43,550 nt of DNA, taken from contig DVOI01000057.1 in assembly GCA_018713665.1 (NCBI GenBank), forward strand, positions 1-43,550, written 5' to 3'. The stretch is from Ornithoclostridium faecigallinarum (GTDB lineage: Bacteria; Bacillota; Clostridia; Christensenellales; UBA3700). The notes beneath the pieces are model-generated. The model did no database searches. It had not been told where the DNA came from and was given only the letters and a program-made list of their open reading frames with translations. Positions 22,672-31,877 of this stretch are shown here, piece by piece. Each line of letters begins with the position of its first letter. The stretch's first letter is position 1. Made by a program: the position numbers and the translations under genes.

Positions 22672-25600
22672 TCAATCGTTTGAACTGTGCTTGACCGCCT
22701 CGGACAAGGTGACGCTGACCACCGTCGACACGCCCTTCTCCTGCATCGTCACGCCGTACAGCCTGTCGGCGAGCTCCATCGTCGGCTTGCGGTGGGTGAC
22801 GACGATGAATTGAGTCGTGCTGCTGAACTTGTGCAGATACCGCGCGAACACCTCGACGTTGGTGTCGTCGAGCGCCGCCTCGGTCTCGTCGAGGATGACG
22901 AACGGCATCGGACGCAGGCGCAATATCGCGAACAGGATCGCAATCGCCGTCAACGCCTTTTCGCCGCCCGACAGCAGCGACATGCTCTTGAGCAATTTGC
23001 CCGGCGGCTGAGCGTAAATCTCGACGCCCGCCTCGAGCATGTCCCCGTCCTCGGGAACCTCGAGCTCCAACTTGCCGGTGCCGCCGCCGAACAGCTCCTT
23101 GAAAATCTCTTGGAAGTTGTCCTGTATCTTGGCAAACTCGGTGTTGAATTGATAGAGCATTTGGTTGGACAGATCGTTGATAATCTTCTCGAAGTCGGCA
23201 CGCGCGGCAATCAGGTCGTCGTACTCCTTCTTCTGGCTCTCGTACTCAACGCTGACCGTGTCGTAATCTTGGATGGAATCCAGGTTGACGTTGCCGAGCG
23301 CATTCTTTTCGCGCTTCAAACGAGTGATCTCGCTTGCCGCCGCCTCGCGGTCGAAGTCGGGCACGCGATGCGCCGCCGCCTCTTCATAGCTGTGGATCAT
23401 ATACTCCTCGCTCAACCTCTCGAGCAGCGTGTTGATCGCGTCGTCGATGCGCTCGAGCGCGGACTCCTTCTTCGCCTTGTCCGAACCGACCTTGACCGCC
23501 TTGGTCTGAATGACGTCCTTGCGCGCCGTCAGCTTGGCGATGACGTCGTCGATCGTCAAACGATATTGCTCGGCGGAACTTATGTCCTTCCTGAGCCTCT
23601 CCAACTTGGGCTTGTACACGTCGGCGACGGACACATCCTCTGCGCCGCGCTTCGCCTTTTCAAGCCCGTCGACGATGCTGTCGATCTTTGCCTTGCACTC
23701 GGCAAGCGACGCTTTGAGCTCGTCCAACTCGCCCTTGACGCGGTCGACGTTCTCCTTCACCTTTTGGATGCCGGATTCCGCGGTCGCAAGTCTTACGCGC
23801 AAGCCGGACAGCTCGTCCGAGTACCTGTCGCGCGTCCTCTTTTTTTCCTCGAATTGCTCTCGAATCTTCGCCGCGGCGTCGTCCGCCTGCGAACGCGCGC
23901 CCGAAACGTCGCTCTCGCTCTTGTCGATCTCGCCCAAATTGAGTTCGATTGCCTTGATTTTGCCCCTCAGAATCTCGATTACGGATTTGTTGTTTTCGAT
24001 TGACGCGACCAAGTCGTCTATCTTCGCGGCGATGTTTTTGAGCCGCTCGTTCTCTTTGGCATACGCGACTTCCGCCGCCTTGACGTCCGCCTCATATTCT
24101 TCAAGCTGTTCTCGATACTCTTTCAAGCTGCCGAGATCTGCTTTAAGCATGCGTTCGAGCGATTCCTTTTCCTGTTTCTTTTGCTTGACCTCTTCGTTCG
24201 CCTTGGCGATGTCGCTCTCCGATTTGAGGCGATTCGCCCCTGCCGCGGCGGATCCGCCCGTAATGGCGCCCGTCGTCGCGAACATCTCGCCGCCCAAAGT
24301 GATCATCCTCACAAGGTTGGGATACTTGCGGTTGATTGCGACCGCGTTGTCATAGGTGTCGACGATGACCGTCCTGCCCAAAAGACTGCTGATTACGTTC
24401 GCGTACTTGGCGTCGTACTTGATCAAGCGGCTCGCGACACCGAGGCAGCCCCTCTCGTTCAAGACCGCCGTTTGATAGGCGTTCAGCTCCGCCGCCTTGC
24501 ACGTCGTCAACGGGTGGAACGTCGCGCGCCCCAATCCGCGTGCGCGCATGAAGTCTATCAATACCTTTGTGTCCGCCGGATCGCGAGTGACCACGTTATA
24601 CAGCGCGCCGCCGAGCGCCGCCGCGATTGCCTCGCCGTATTGCTCGGGCACGGTGATGATATCGCAGATGAGCCCCATAATCTTGGGCGCGACCGCGGGC
24701 ACGTTCCTCGCCGCGCTCACCAACTTACAACCCGGCGCAAAGCCCAGCTCGTAAACCGCCTTCGACCTGCTGTCCATCGCGGCGATGTTCTGCTCGAGCC
24801 GATTGATGTGACTGCGCTTGTCGCTTATGTTCAATTCAAGCTTTGTGACCTCGTGGGCAACCTCTTCTTTGTTGCGCTTCAACTTGTCGAGTTGCGCGCT
24901 CTTTTTGGCGACGGACTGTTCGAACTTGCTCTTTTCTTCTCGCTGTTCCGCGATTGCATGTTCGAGCGAAGCAATCTCCCTTTCCACCTCTTCAATGCGA
25001 TCTTCTGCGCCTTGGCGCTCCGCAATCAGCTTACCCTTGTCCGCCTTGATGTCGGCAATGCTTGCCATCGCGTCGAGCATGGCGCGGTTCGCCGCCTCAA
25101 TCTCGTTTTCGCGAGCTGTAATCTCGGCGACGAGCGCGTTGTATACTTCCTCTTTGTCCTTGATTTCGCGCGACAGCTCGTCCTTGTCTTCGTTCGCCAT
25201 CTCGAGATGATTCATCATGTCGGCGAGCTCTTCATTCTTCTTCTCAATCTCGCCTTCGAGCGAGACGGAACGCGCCTCTTCCTCTTTTTTGCGCCCCTCG
25301 AGGTTCTCGATGCGCTCGCCGAGCGTATTGCCCTTGCCGAGCATCCTCTCTTGCTCGACTGCAAGATTCATCCTTTCCTCTTGCATTTTGCCGATCATGA
25401 CATCGGTGTTGTGCCTGTCGGCGGTCTTTGAATTGTACTCGGCGTCGATTGCCGCGAGATCGCGCTCAATCGTCTCCTGCTCTGCCGAAAGACGTGCAAT
25501 CTCTTCGCCGAGCTTGCGCTTTTCCTCTTCGCCGCCGTCCGAGCGCGCGAGGAACTCGTTCGCCTCCAACACGAGCAATCTGCTTTTGAGGTCGCGGAAT

Positions 25601-26247
25601 TTGAGCGCCGCCTCGCGCTGTTTGGCGAGCGGTCCCAATTGCTTTTCGAGCCCGTCGAGCGCAATTGCTAGCATTCCTATACTATCGTTTGCGTTTTTAA
25701 GCTTTTTGATTGTCTCGTTGCGACGCATCTTGTAGGTCAAAATACCTGCAGCGTCCTCAAAGATTGCGCGCCTGTTCTCGGGCTTGGCATTCATGATCTC
25801 GTCGATTTTGCCCTGCCCGACGATGCTGTAGCCGTCCTTGCCCACGCCGGTGTCGCGAATGAGGTCGAGGATGTCTTTGAGCCTGACCGTCTCGTCGTTG
25901 AGCAGATATTCGCTCTGCCCCGACTTGAACAATTTACGCGAGATGATGACTTCGTCAAACGGGCTCTTCGGGAAAATCCTTTGAGTGTTGTCGATATACA
26001 GACTGACTTGGCAGAATGACAGCGACTTGCGGTTTTTTTCGGTGCCGCCGAAGATGACGTCGGTCATCTTGCTCGCGCGCAAATTTTTCGGCGACTGCTC
26101 GCCCAAAACAAAACGGATTGCGTCGACGACGTTGCTCTTGCCGCAGCCGTTGGGCCCGACAATGCCGGTCACACCGTCGTTAAAATCAATCGAAAGCCTG
26201 TCGGCAAACGACTTGAATCCGTATACTTCAATCTTTTTGAGGTTCAT
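22672..26247 (-). CDS. smc: Chromosome segregation protein SMC
   Basis: 1191 residues from the ATG at 26247 (AAGGAG upstream). The N-terminal head has Walker A GPNGCGKSNVVDAIRFVLGE near residues 32-50. Long coiled coils flank a hinge around residues 500-640 (VNAYQ/LGVASRL, GGEMFATTGAITGGSA). The C-terminal head has the signature LLSGGEKALTAIAILFA and Walker B PFVILDETEAALDD. It forms the condensin ring that organises the chromosome with ScpA and ScpB (not in this window). Sits between rnc (8 bp gap) and ftsY (7 bp gap). Confidence 0.97.
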   Translation of the reverse strand: MNLKKIEVYGFKSFADRLSIDFNDGVTGIVGPNGCGKSNVVDAIRFVLGEQSPKNLRASKMTDVIFGGTEKNRKSLSFCQVSLYIDNTQRIFPKSPFDEVIISRKLFKSGQSEYLLNDETVRLKDILDLIRDTGVGKDGYSIVGQGKIDEIMNAKPENRRAIFEDAAGILTYKMRRNETIKKLKNANDSIGMLAIALDGLEKQLGPLAKQREAALKFRDLKSRLLVLEANEFLARSDGGEEEKRKLGEEIARLSAEQETIERDLAAIDAEYNSKTADRHNTDVMIGKMQEERMNLAVEQERMLGKGNTLGERIENLEGRKKEEEARSVSLEGEIEKKNEELADMMNHLEMANEDKDELSREIKDKEEVYNALVAEITARENEIEAANRAMLDAMASIADIKADKGKLIAERQGAEDRIEEVEREIASLEHAIAEQREEKSKFEQSVAKKSAQLDKLKRNKEEVAHEVTKLELNISDKRSHINRLEQNIAAMDSRSKAVYELGFAPGCKLVSAARNVPAVAPKIMGLICDIITVPEQYGEAIAAALGGALYNVVTRDPADTKVLIDFMRARGLGRATFHPLTTCKAAELNAYQTAVLNERGCLGVASRLIKYDAKYANVISSLLGRTVIVDTYDNAVAINRKYPNLVRMITLGGEMFATTGAITGGSAAAGANRLKSESDIAKANEEVKQKKQEKESLERMLKADLGSLKEYREQLEEYEADVKAAEVAYAKENERLKNIAAKIDDLVASIENNKSVIEILRGKIKAIELNLGEIDKSESDVSGARSQADDAAAKIREQFEEKKRTRDRYSDELSGLRVRLATAESGIQKVKENVDRVKGELDELKASLAECKAKIDSIVDGLEKAKRGAEDVSVADVYKPKLERLRKDISSAEQYRLTIDDVIAKLTARKDVIQTKAVKVGSDKAKKESALERIDDAINTLLERLSEEYMIHSYEEAAAHRVPDFDREAAASEITRLKREKNALGNVNLDSIQDYDTVSVEYESQKKEYDDLIAARADFEKIINDLSNQMLYQFNTEFAKIQDNFQEIFKELFGGGTGKLELEVPEDGDMLEAGVEIYAQPPGKLLKSMSLLSGGEKALTAIAILFAILRLRPMPFVILDETEAALDDTNVEVFARYLHKFSSTTQFIVVTHRKPTMELADRLYGVTMQEKGVSTVVSVTLSEAVKHSSND

Positions 26248-26255
26248 ATTTCTCC

Positions 26256-26894
26256 TTATCTGTTTTTGAAAAACGATCGTGCGCACTCCTTCTCCGCTTC
26301 CTTTTTGGAATCACCTTTAGCGCGCGCGACAAATTGTCCGTCAATATAGAGCGCCATCGTAAAGCTTGGTCTGTGAGCCGGACCTTCGCGTCCTTCTTCG
26401 ACAAAGCGTACGCGCTCATGACCGAACTCTTCATAGAGGGCGGACTTTTCGTCCTTGTCTTCTCTGTTGTCCTCCGGAAGTTCCGAAAGCGTGTCCAAGA
26501 CGAACTTGCGAGCAGGCTCCATCCCTCCGTCCAAATATATCGCAGCGGTCAACGACTCAAAGACGTCCGACAGCACCGAATCCTTGCCCATGTGATGCGC
26601 GAGCACCGCAATCTCGTTCTCGAGTTTGAGACGGCGCGACGCCGCGGCAAGCGGCTGTTCGGAGACAAGCGCGACTCTGCGTTTGGTCAACTCGCCCTCG
26701 TCCGCGTCGGGATGACGGCGATAGAGCTCTTCCGCGACGATGAAGTCGACGAGCGCGTCGCCGAGATACTCCATCCTGTCATAGCTGACGCCGCCGTGAA
26801 GATGCGCATACGAGCCATGCGTCAACGCGGTGCGCAGCAAGGACTTGTCCTTGAAGACATAGCCCAGCTTTTTCTCAACCGAGTTCGCCTGCAT
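26256..26894 (-). CDS. rnc: Ribonuclease III
   Basis: 212 residues from the ATG at 26894, which overlaps the end of plsX by 20 bp; the longer frame runs antisense-like through plsX. The catalytic signature DRMEYLGDALVDFIVAEEL holds the metal-binding acidic residues, with a second acidic site in VFESLTAAIYLDGG. The C-terminal double-stranded RNA-binding domain ends in GDSKKEAEKECARSFFKN. It cleaves double-stranded RNA in rRNA maturation and mRNA turnover. No strong ribosome site; coupling to plsX is likely. Confidence 0.94.
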   Translation of the reverse strand: MQANSVEKKLGYVFKDKSLLRTALTHGSYAHLHGGVSYDRMEYLGDALVDFIVAEELYRRHPDADEGELTKRRVALVSEQPLAAASRRLKLENEIAVLAHHMGKDSVLSDVFESLTAAIYLDGGMEPARKFVLDTLSELPEDNREDKDEKSALYEEFGHERVRFVEEGREGPAHRPSFTMALYIDGQFVARAKGDSKKEAEKECARSFFKNR

Positions 26895-27888
26895 ATCTTG
26901 CGATACCTTCGGATATTGCCCCGACGACGCCCCGTTCGACAAGGGTACAGGCGTTGAGGATGCTCTTGCAAAAGCTCTCTTCGGTGCTCGAGCCGTGCGT
27001 CTTGACGACGACCCCTTTTGCACCCAAGAATACCGCTCCGCCGACTTCGTCCGCCGAGAACGTGTGTTTGACCTTGCGGAACACGCCCTTCAGCAGCAAA
27101 TACCCAAGCTTCGCTTTGAATCCGCCTTTCATGATGCCGTCCTTGATCACGCTCATCATCGCCTTTGCCATGCCCTCGTACGACTTGATTGCCATGTTGC
27201 CGGCAAAGCCGTCAGTGACGACGACGTCGACCTTGCCGCTAATGAGCTCTGTCGGTTCAATATAGCCGACAAAGTTGAGCGGACTCGCCTCGAGCAGATC
27301 GCGCGCCGCTTTCACCAGCTTGTTGCCCTTTTCGCGCTCGGAGCCGTTGTTGAGCAAGGCGACTTTTGGCGAGGCTATGCCGTAAAGTTTTTGCATGTAC
27401 GCGCTGCCCATAATCGCAAACGTCATCAACCGCTGCGGTTCGCAGTCGACGTTTGCGCCCATATCCGTAATCAGAGTGGGTGTGCCGGCAAGCGACGTGA
27501 CAATGCTCGCCATTGCCGCGCGCCTTATCGGCGGAACTGTTTTCAAAATTATATCGGTGCCTGCCAAAAGAGCGCCGGTATTGCCCGCGCTGACCATCGC
27601 GTCCGCCTTCCCGTCCCTGACGAGTTCAAGCGCGCGGAACATCGACGCGTCCTTTTTGCGCCTGATGACTATGCCGGGATGATCGTTGTTGGTCACCGGC
27701 TCGCCGCACGCGCAGATTGTGACGCGCGACTTGTCATAGGTCCTGCCTTCAAACGCCTTTTCGAGTTGCGACTGTTCGCCGCAAAAGATCAGATTGAGAT
27801 CTTGTCTGTCTTCGAGCGCTTCAAGCCCTCCGACAAGCGGAGCCCAAAGACCCATGTCGGCGCCATGCATATCAATCGCTATAATCAT
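26875..27888 (-). CDS. plsX: Phosphate acyltransferase PlsX
   Basis: 337 residues. Makes acyl-phosphate from acyl-ACP for phospholipid synthesis at the membrane surface. Landmarks: MIIAIDMHGADMG (a variant of the usual AxDxMGGD), ADAMVSAGNTGALLAG, TLITDMGANVDC and VTDGFAGNMAIKSYEG. GAGGTG at the start codon. It has its own promoter at 27908-27936 but also lies behind rpmF, from which it is separated by a terminator. Confidence 0.95.
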   Translation of the reverse strand: MIIAIDMHGADMGLWAPLVGGLEALEDRQDLNLIFCGEQSQLEKAFEGRTYDKSRVTICACGEPVTNNDHPGIVIRRKKDASMFRALELVRDGKADAMVSAGNTGALLAGTDIILKTVPPIRRAAMASIVTSLAGTPTLITDMGANVDCEPQRLMTFAIMGSAYMQKLYGIASPKVALLNNGSEREKGNKLVKAARDLLEASPLNFVGYIEPTELISGKVDVVVTDGFAGNMAIKSYEGMAKAMMSVIKDGIMKGGFKAKLGYLLLKGVFRKVKHTFSADEVGGAVFLGAKGVVVKTHGSSTEESFCKSILNACTLVERGVVGAISEGIARYAGELG

Positions 27889-27907
27889 AATTCACCTCTT
27901 CTAATCC

Positions 27908-27936
27908 ATTATAGCCTTGTCACGAAATTTTTGCAA
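27908..27936 (-). promoter_or_regulatory. Promoter of plsX-rnc-smc-ftsY
   Basis: Minus strand TTGCAA, 17 bases, TATAAT, about 20 bases before the plsX start codon. Confidence 0.7.
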
Positions 27937-27960
27937 TCAAATACGCGCGCGTACGCGTAT

Positions 27961-27989
27961 AAAAAATCGTCGGCGCTATTCACGCCGAC
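27961..27989 (-). terminator. Intrinsic terminator after rpmF
   Basis: Minus strand GTCGGCG, 7-base loop, CGCCGAC, then GATTTTTT. It separates rpmF from plsX, which are often cotranscribed in other Firmicutes. Confidence 0.82.
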
Positions 27990-28041
27990 CGTACAGCGGC
28001 AGCAGGGACGGACGTACCGCCCCCGATGCTGTCAAAAAAAC

Positions 28042-28236
28042 TCAATTTTTCTTCTCTTTGGTATCCACCGTCACGACTTGCTTGCCGTCATAATAACCGC
28101 AGTTGTCGCAAACTCTGTGGTTGAGCTTGAGCTCGTGGCAATGACTGCACTCCACCATCGCGGGAGCGCTCAGCTTCCAATTGGCGGATCTGCTGTGCTT
28201 CCTTGCCTTGGACGTTTTTCCCTTGGGTACTGCCAT
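28042..28236 (-). CDS. rpmF: 50S ribosomal protein L32
   Basis: 64 residues. MAVPKGKTSKARKHSRSANW is the L32 N-terminus; the zinc ribbon is C30-x2-C33 and C43-x2-C46. GGAGGT lies upstream of the ATG. Perfect promoter at 28272-28300 and own terminator, upstream of plsX as in most Firmicutes. Confidence 0.97.
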   Translation of the reverse strand: MAVPKGKTSKARKHSRSANWKLSAPAMVECSHCHELKLNHRVCDNCGYYDGKQVVTVDTKEKKN

Positions 28237-28271
28237 ATTCGGACACCTCCTTACTTTCTCGTTGCTATCGT

Positions 28272-28300
28272 ATTATATATGGTTTGATTGCGTTTGTCAA
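28272..28300 (-). promoter_or_regulatory. Consensus promoter of rpmF
   Basis: Minus strand TTGACA, 17 bases, TATAAT: exact consensus. Confidence 0.87.
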
Positions 28301-28331
28301 ACGATTTGCACGGGTTTTTGCGTCCCCAAGC

Positions 28332-29549
28332 TCATCTTTTCATCGCCGTAACGATGTCGCGCGTCTCTCTTGCGATGACCAGCTCCTCGTTTGTCGGGAT
28401 GACGAGAATCTTGACGCGCGAATTCACGGTGTTGATTTCGTAAATTCTCCTGGGCTGTTTGGTGCCGCTATTGGCAGTTTCGTCGAGTTCTACGCCGAGG
28501 AACTCCAAGCCTTCGAGTATCCCCTTGCGCAACGGTCCGCTGTTCTCGCCGATGCCGCCCGTCATGACTATGCAGTCGAGACCGCCCATCGCCGCCGCAT
28601 AGGAACCGATGTACTTCTTGACGCGGTAGGTGAACATGTCCATCGCCAGCTGCGCGCGGTAGTTGCCCTTCTCCGCCGCTTCGAGCACGTTGCGGCTGTC
28701 GCTGCTGACGCCGCTGACGCCCAGGAAGCCGCTCTGCTTGTTGAGATAGGTGACGACCTGTTGAGGCGTCATCCCCTTCCACGAGCAGAGCATCTCGACG
28801 ACGGACGCGTCGATATCGCCGCTGCGCGTACCCATCGGCACGCCCTCGAGCGGAGTCATGCCCATAGAAGTGTCGACGCTCTTGCCGTCCTTGACAGCGG
28901 TGATTGAAGAGCCGTTGCCGAGATGGCAGGTGACAATCTTGTCCCACGGCAGCCCTTTGGATTTGAGATAGTCGATTGCACAGCCCGAAACGTACTTGTG
29001 CGAAGTGCCGTGGAAGCCGTACTTCTTAATCTTGAACTGCTCGTAGTCCTCGTAAGGAATCGCGTACATGCTCGCCTTGTCGGGCATTGTCGTGTGGAAT
29101 GCGGTGTCGAATACGGCGACGTTGGGCACGCCCGGCAACTCCTTGACGCAGGCGTCGATGCCGGCGATGTTCGCAGGCATGTGGAGCGGGCCGAGATGAA
29201 TGTTCTCGCGCAAAAGCTTCTCGACCTCGGCGTCCACCGCGACCGAACCGTGGAAGTCGGTGCCGGTGTGGAGCACGCGGTGACCGATTGCCTCAATCTC
29301 GGAGATATCCTTGACCGCGCCGCCGAACTCGGGAGAAGTCAGACAGCTCAACATGAGCTCGAACGCCGCGTTGTGGTCGGGCAGGTCTTTTTCAACCTCG
29401 TATTTTTTGCCGTCGACCGTCTGCGACAGATTGGAACCCGGGATGCCGATGCGCTCGATGCCGCCCTTGGCGATGACGCTCTCGTCGTCCGTTTGGATGA
29501 GTTGATATTTGACGGACGAACTGCCCGCGTTGATGACCAATACTTTCAT
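28332..29549 (-). CDS. ackA: Acetate kinase
   Basis: 405 residues. Interconverts acetyl-phosphate plus ADP and acetate plus ATP. N-terminal MKVLVINAGSSSVKYQLIQ is the acetate kinase signature; FDTAFHTTMP, FHGTSHKYVS and GGIGENSG are the active-site and nucleotide segments. CGGAGA precedes the ATG. It follows pta by 12 bp in one unit, giving ATP from acetyl-CoA by substrate-level phosphorylation. Confidence 0.97.
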   Translation of the reverse strand: MKVLVINAGSSSVKYQLIQTDDESVIAKGGIERIGIPGSNLSQTVDGKKYEVEKDLPDHNAAFELMLSCLTSPEFGGAVKDISEIEAIGHRVLHTGTDFHGSVAVDAEVEKLLRENIHLGPLHMPANIAGIDACVKELPGVPNVAVFDTAFHTTMPDKASMYAIPYEDYEQFKIKKYGFHGTSHKYVSGCAIDYLKSKGLPWDKIVTCHLGNGSSITAVKDGKSVDTSMGMTPLEGVPMGTRSGDIDASVVEMLCSWKGMTPQQVVTYLNKQSGFLGVSGVSSDSRNVLEAAEKGNYRAQLAMDMFTYRVKKYIGSYAAAMGGLDCIVMTGGIGENSGPLRKGILEGLEFLGVELDETANSGTKQPRRIYEINTVNSRVKILVIPTNEELVIARETRDIVTAMKR

Positions 29550-29561
29550 ATTCTTTCTCCG

Positions 29562-30557
29562 TTATTCCTGCGACGCCTGGACCGCGGTCATTGCGACCAC
29601 CGCGACGATATCGTCGGAGGTGCAGCCTCTCGACAGATCGTTGACCGGCTTCGCGAAGCCCTGGCAGATGGGACCGATTGCAACCGCGCCGCTGAACCTC
29701 TGCGTGAGCTTGTAGCCTATGTTGCCCGATTGCAAATCGGGGAAAATCAAGATGTTCGCCTTGCCGGCGACATCGCTGCCGGGCGCTTTGAGCATGGCGA
29801 CCGACGGAACGATTGCCGCGTCAAGCTGAAGTTCGCCGTCCACGGCGAGCCCGGGATCGCGTTGTTTGACAAGCTCTGTCGCCGCGACCACCTTGTCGAC
29901 GTTGGCGTGCTTTGCGCTGCCCTTTGTCGAGAAAGACAGCATCGCCACGCGCGGATCGTCAATGCCGGCGAGCGACTTCGCCGACGCGACGGACGAGATT
30001 GCGATGTCCGCGAGCTGTTCGGCGGTCGGGTCGATGTTGACCGCGCAGTCGCCGAAGATGAGCACGTCCCTGTCCTTGTAGTAGGTGCCCTCAAAGCACA
30101 TTATGAAGCAACTGGACACCGTCTTGATGCCCGGCTTGGTCTTGACAATCTGAAGTCCCGAACGGAGCACGTTGCCGGTCGAATTGATTGCGCCTGCGAC
30201 CATGCCGTCAGCCATGCCCTTGCGCGTCATCATCGCGCCGAAGTTGAGATATTTGCGCATCTGCACCCTCGCCTCTTCGAGAGTCATGCCCTTCGCCTTG
30301 CGCAGCTCGTAGAACTCGCCCGCAAAGTCCTCGATGTCGGCGGTAGCCGGGTCGACGACGGTGCACAGCGACAAGTCCACGTCGGGATACATCTGCGCGA
30401 GCTTGTCCTTGTTGCCGAGCAGGATGATGTCGGCGATGCCGTTTTTGGTAATGATCTCGGCGGCGCGGACGGTGCGCGGCTCTTCGCCCTCGGCGAGCAC
30501 GATGGTCTTGCGCAATGTCTTTGCCTTGTCGATGATGCCGGAAATGATTTTGTTCAT
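29562..30557 (-). CDS. pta: Phosphate acetyltransferase
   Basis: 331 residues from the ATG at 30557 (GGAAGGAG upstream). Short Pta form with only the catalytic domain: IVLAEGEEPRTVRAAEI, MADGMVAGAINSTGNVLR, and the C-terminal NILIFPDLQSGNIGYKL. Converts acetyl-CoA and phosphate to acetyl-phosphate. First gene of pta-ackA, behind a perfect promoter. Confidence 0.96.
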   Translation of the reverse strand: MNKIISGIIDKAKTLRKTIVLAEGEEPRTVRAAEIITKNGIADIILLGNKDKLAQMYPDVDLSLCTVVDPATADIEDFAGEFYELRKAKGMTLEEARVQMRKYLNFGAMMTRKGMADGMVAGAINSTGNVLRSGLQIVKTKPGIKTVSSCFIMCFEGTYYKDRDVLIFGDCAVNIDPTAEQLADIAISSVASAKSLAGIDDPRVAMLSFSTKGSAKHANVDKVVAATELVKQRDPGLAVDGELQLDAAIVPSVAMLKAPGSDVAGKANILIFPDLQSGNIGYKLTQRFSGAVAIGPICQGFAKPVNDLSRGCTSDDIVAVVAMTAVQASQE

Positions 30558-30623
30558 AATTGCTCCTTCCCTCAAAACGCTTTGTTTCCGCGGCGTTTTG
30601 GTGTACAATAAGATTACGATAAC

Positions 30624-30652
30624 ATTATAACTTCATCGCGCGCATTTGTCAA
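30624..30652 (-). promoter_or_regulatory. Consensus promoter of pta-ackA
   Basis: Minus strand TTGACA, 17 bases, TATAAT: exact consensus, leader of about 60 bases. It lies in the divergent gap shared with tmcAL. Confidence 0.88.
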
Positions 30653-30686
30653 AAAGATTGGCACACTTGCGCGCAAGGAAATGCAA

Positions 30687-31817
30687 ATGAAAATTGCCGC
30701 GATCGTATGCGAATTCAACCCCCTGCACAACGGGCACGCCCGACTGCTCTCCCTCGCTCGCGAGCGGGCGGACGCCGTTGTCTGCGTGATGAGCGGAAGC
30801 GTCGTCCAACGCGGCGAACTTGCACTGCTCGACAAATACACTCGCGCCGTCCACGCGGTGCGAGCCGGGGCAGACCTCGTCCTCGAACTGCCTGCGCAAT
30901 ACACCTTGAGCGGCGCGCCTCAATTCGCCGCCGGCGCGGTCGCAATCGCAAACGCGCTCAACGGCGAGACAACCCTCTTTTTCGGCAGCGAATGCGGCGA
31001 CGCGGCGACGCTGAAAACCGCAGCCGAGATGCTCTCCTCCGACGCCGTCAACAGCGAGATTGCTCGACTGATGGCGACGGGCAGCAGCTATCCTTCCGCC
31101 GTTTCGGCGGCGGCAAAGACATGCGCCTCGACCGATGTCGAGCGCGCCGCCGCGCAGGCTCTCGACAGCCCAAACAACGTGCTGGGCATTGAATATATCA
31201 AGGCGATAATCGACACGGGCTCGAAAATTGACTGCGACACGATTGCACGCCCGGGCTACGACGCGCGTCTTGCTCCGACCTCGTCGCAAGTGCGCAAAGA
31301 CGCGCTTGCCGGCACCGACGTCTCCCCCTCAATCCCCGATGGCGTCGCGCGGTCGATCGCCGGCTTTGCGCCCTCTTTCGCCGCAAGAGACGACAGGCTT
31401 TTCGCGCTGATCAAGTATCTCGTACCGCATGCCCCGAGCGGCATACACGACGACCGCGAAGGGCTGTCGGACAGACTGCGTCACGCCGCTTCGGCAGCGT
31501 CCTCGCTCGCGGAATATCTCGAGTCGGCGAAGGTCAAACGCTATCCCATGGCGAGGATAAAACGGCTCACCCTCAACACTCTCATCGGCAACAAGAATAT
31601 GCATTCCGACCTTGTCGGGCACGCCCCCGAATATGTCAACGTGCTGGCGGCAAAGAAGACGTCCGCCGACGCGCTGTTGAGCGGTGTGAAAGCCGCCGTC
31701 TGCGCGACGAGGCGCGACCTTGAGCGCTTTGAGGAAGAGTTTTCGCTCACCGCTCGCGCCGACGACCTGTTCGAGGCGGTCTGCTATCCGTTTGCGCGAA
31801 ACGCGCGCTTTGTCTGA
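30687..31817 (+). CDS. tmcAL: tRNA(Met) cytidine acetate ligase (YlbM family)
   Basis: 376 residues from the ATG at 30687, which stands seven bases after AAGGA; the ATG two codons earlier is too close. The N-terminal nucleotidyltransferase fold has IVCEFNPLHNGHARLL (HxGH-type ATP motif) and MSGSVVQRGELALLDKY; the C-terminal helical part ends ADDLFEAVCYPFARN. TmcAL adds an acetyl group from acetate and ATP to the wobble cytidine of elongator tRNA-Met. It starts divergently from pta-ackA, the acetate pathway; in Bacillus it lies in the ylb cluster with coaD, rsmD and ylbJ, as here. Confidence 0.92.
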   Translation: MKIAAIVCEFNPLHNGHARLLSLARERADAVVCVMSGSVVQRGELALLDKYTRAVHAVRAGADLVLELPAQYTLSGAPQFAAGAVAIANALNGETTLFFGSECGDAATLKTAAEMLSSDAVNSEIARLMATGSSYPSAVSAAAKTCASTDVERAAAQALDSPNNVLGIEYIKAIIDTGSKIDCDTIARPGYDARLAPTSSQVRKDALAGTDVSPSIPDGVARSIAGFAPSFAARDDRLFALIKYLVPHAPSGIHDDREGLSDRLRHAASAASSLAEYLESAKVKRYPMARIKRLTLNTLIGNKNMHSDLVGHAPEYVNVLAAKKTSADALLSGVKAAVCATRRDLERFEEEFSLTARADDLFEAVCYPFARNARFV

Positions 31818-31852
31818 TTTTCATTCTATAAAATATCTTCGCGCATAAACTT

Positions 31853-31877
31853 AACCGTGGCAAAAACACGGTTTTTT
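31853..31877 (+). terminator. Terminator-like hairpin overlapping the ylbJ start
   Basis: AACCGTG, 7-base loop GCAAAAA, CACGGTT, then TTTT. The apparent GTG start codon of ylbJ (31857-31859) is within the left arm, so the element could end tmcAL transcripts and also hide the ylbJ start. Confidence 0.6.
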
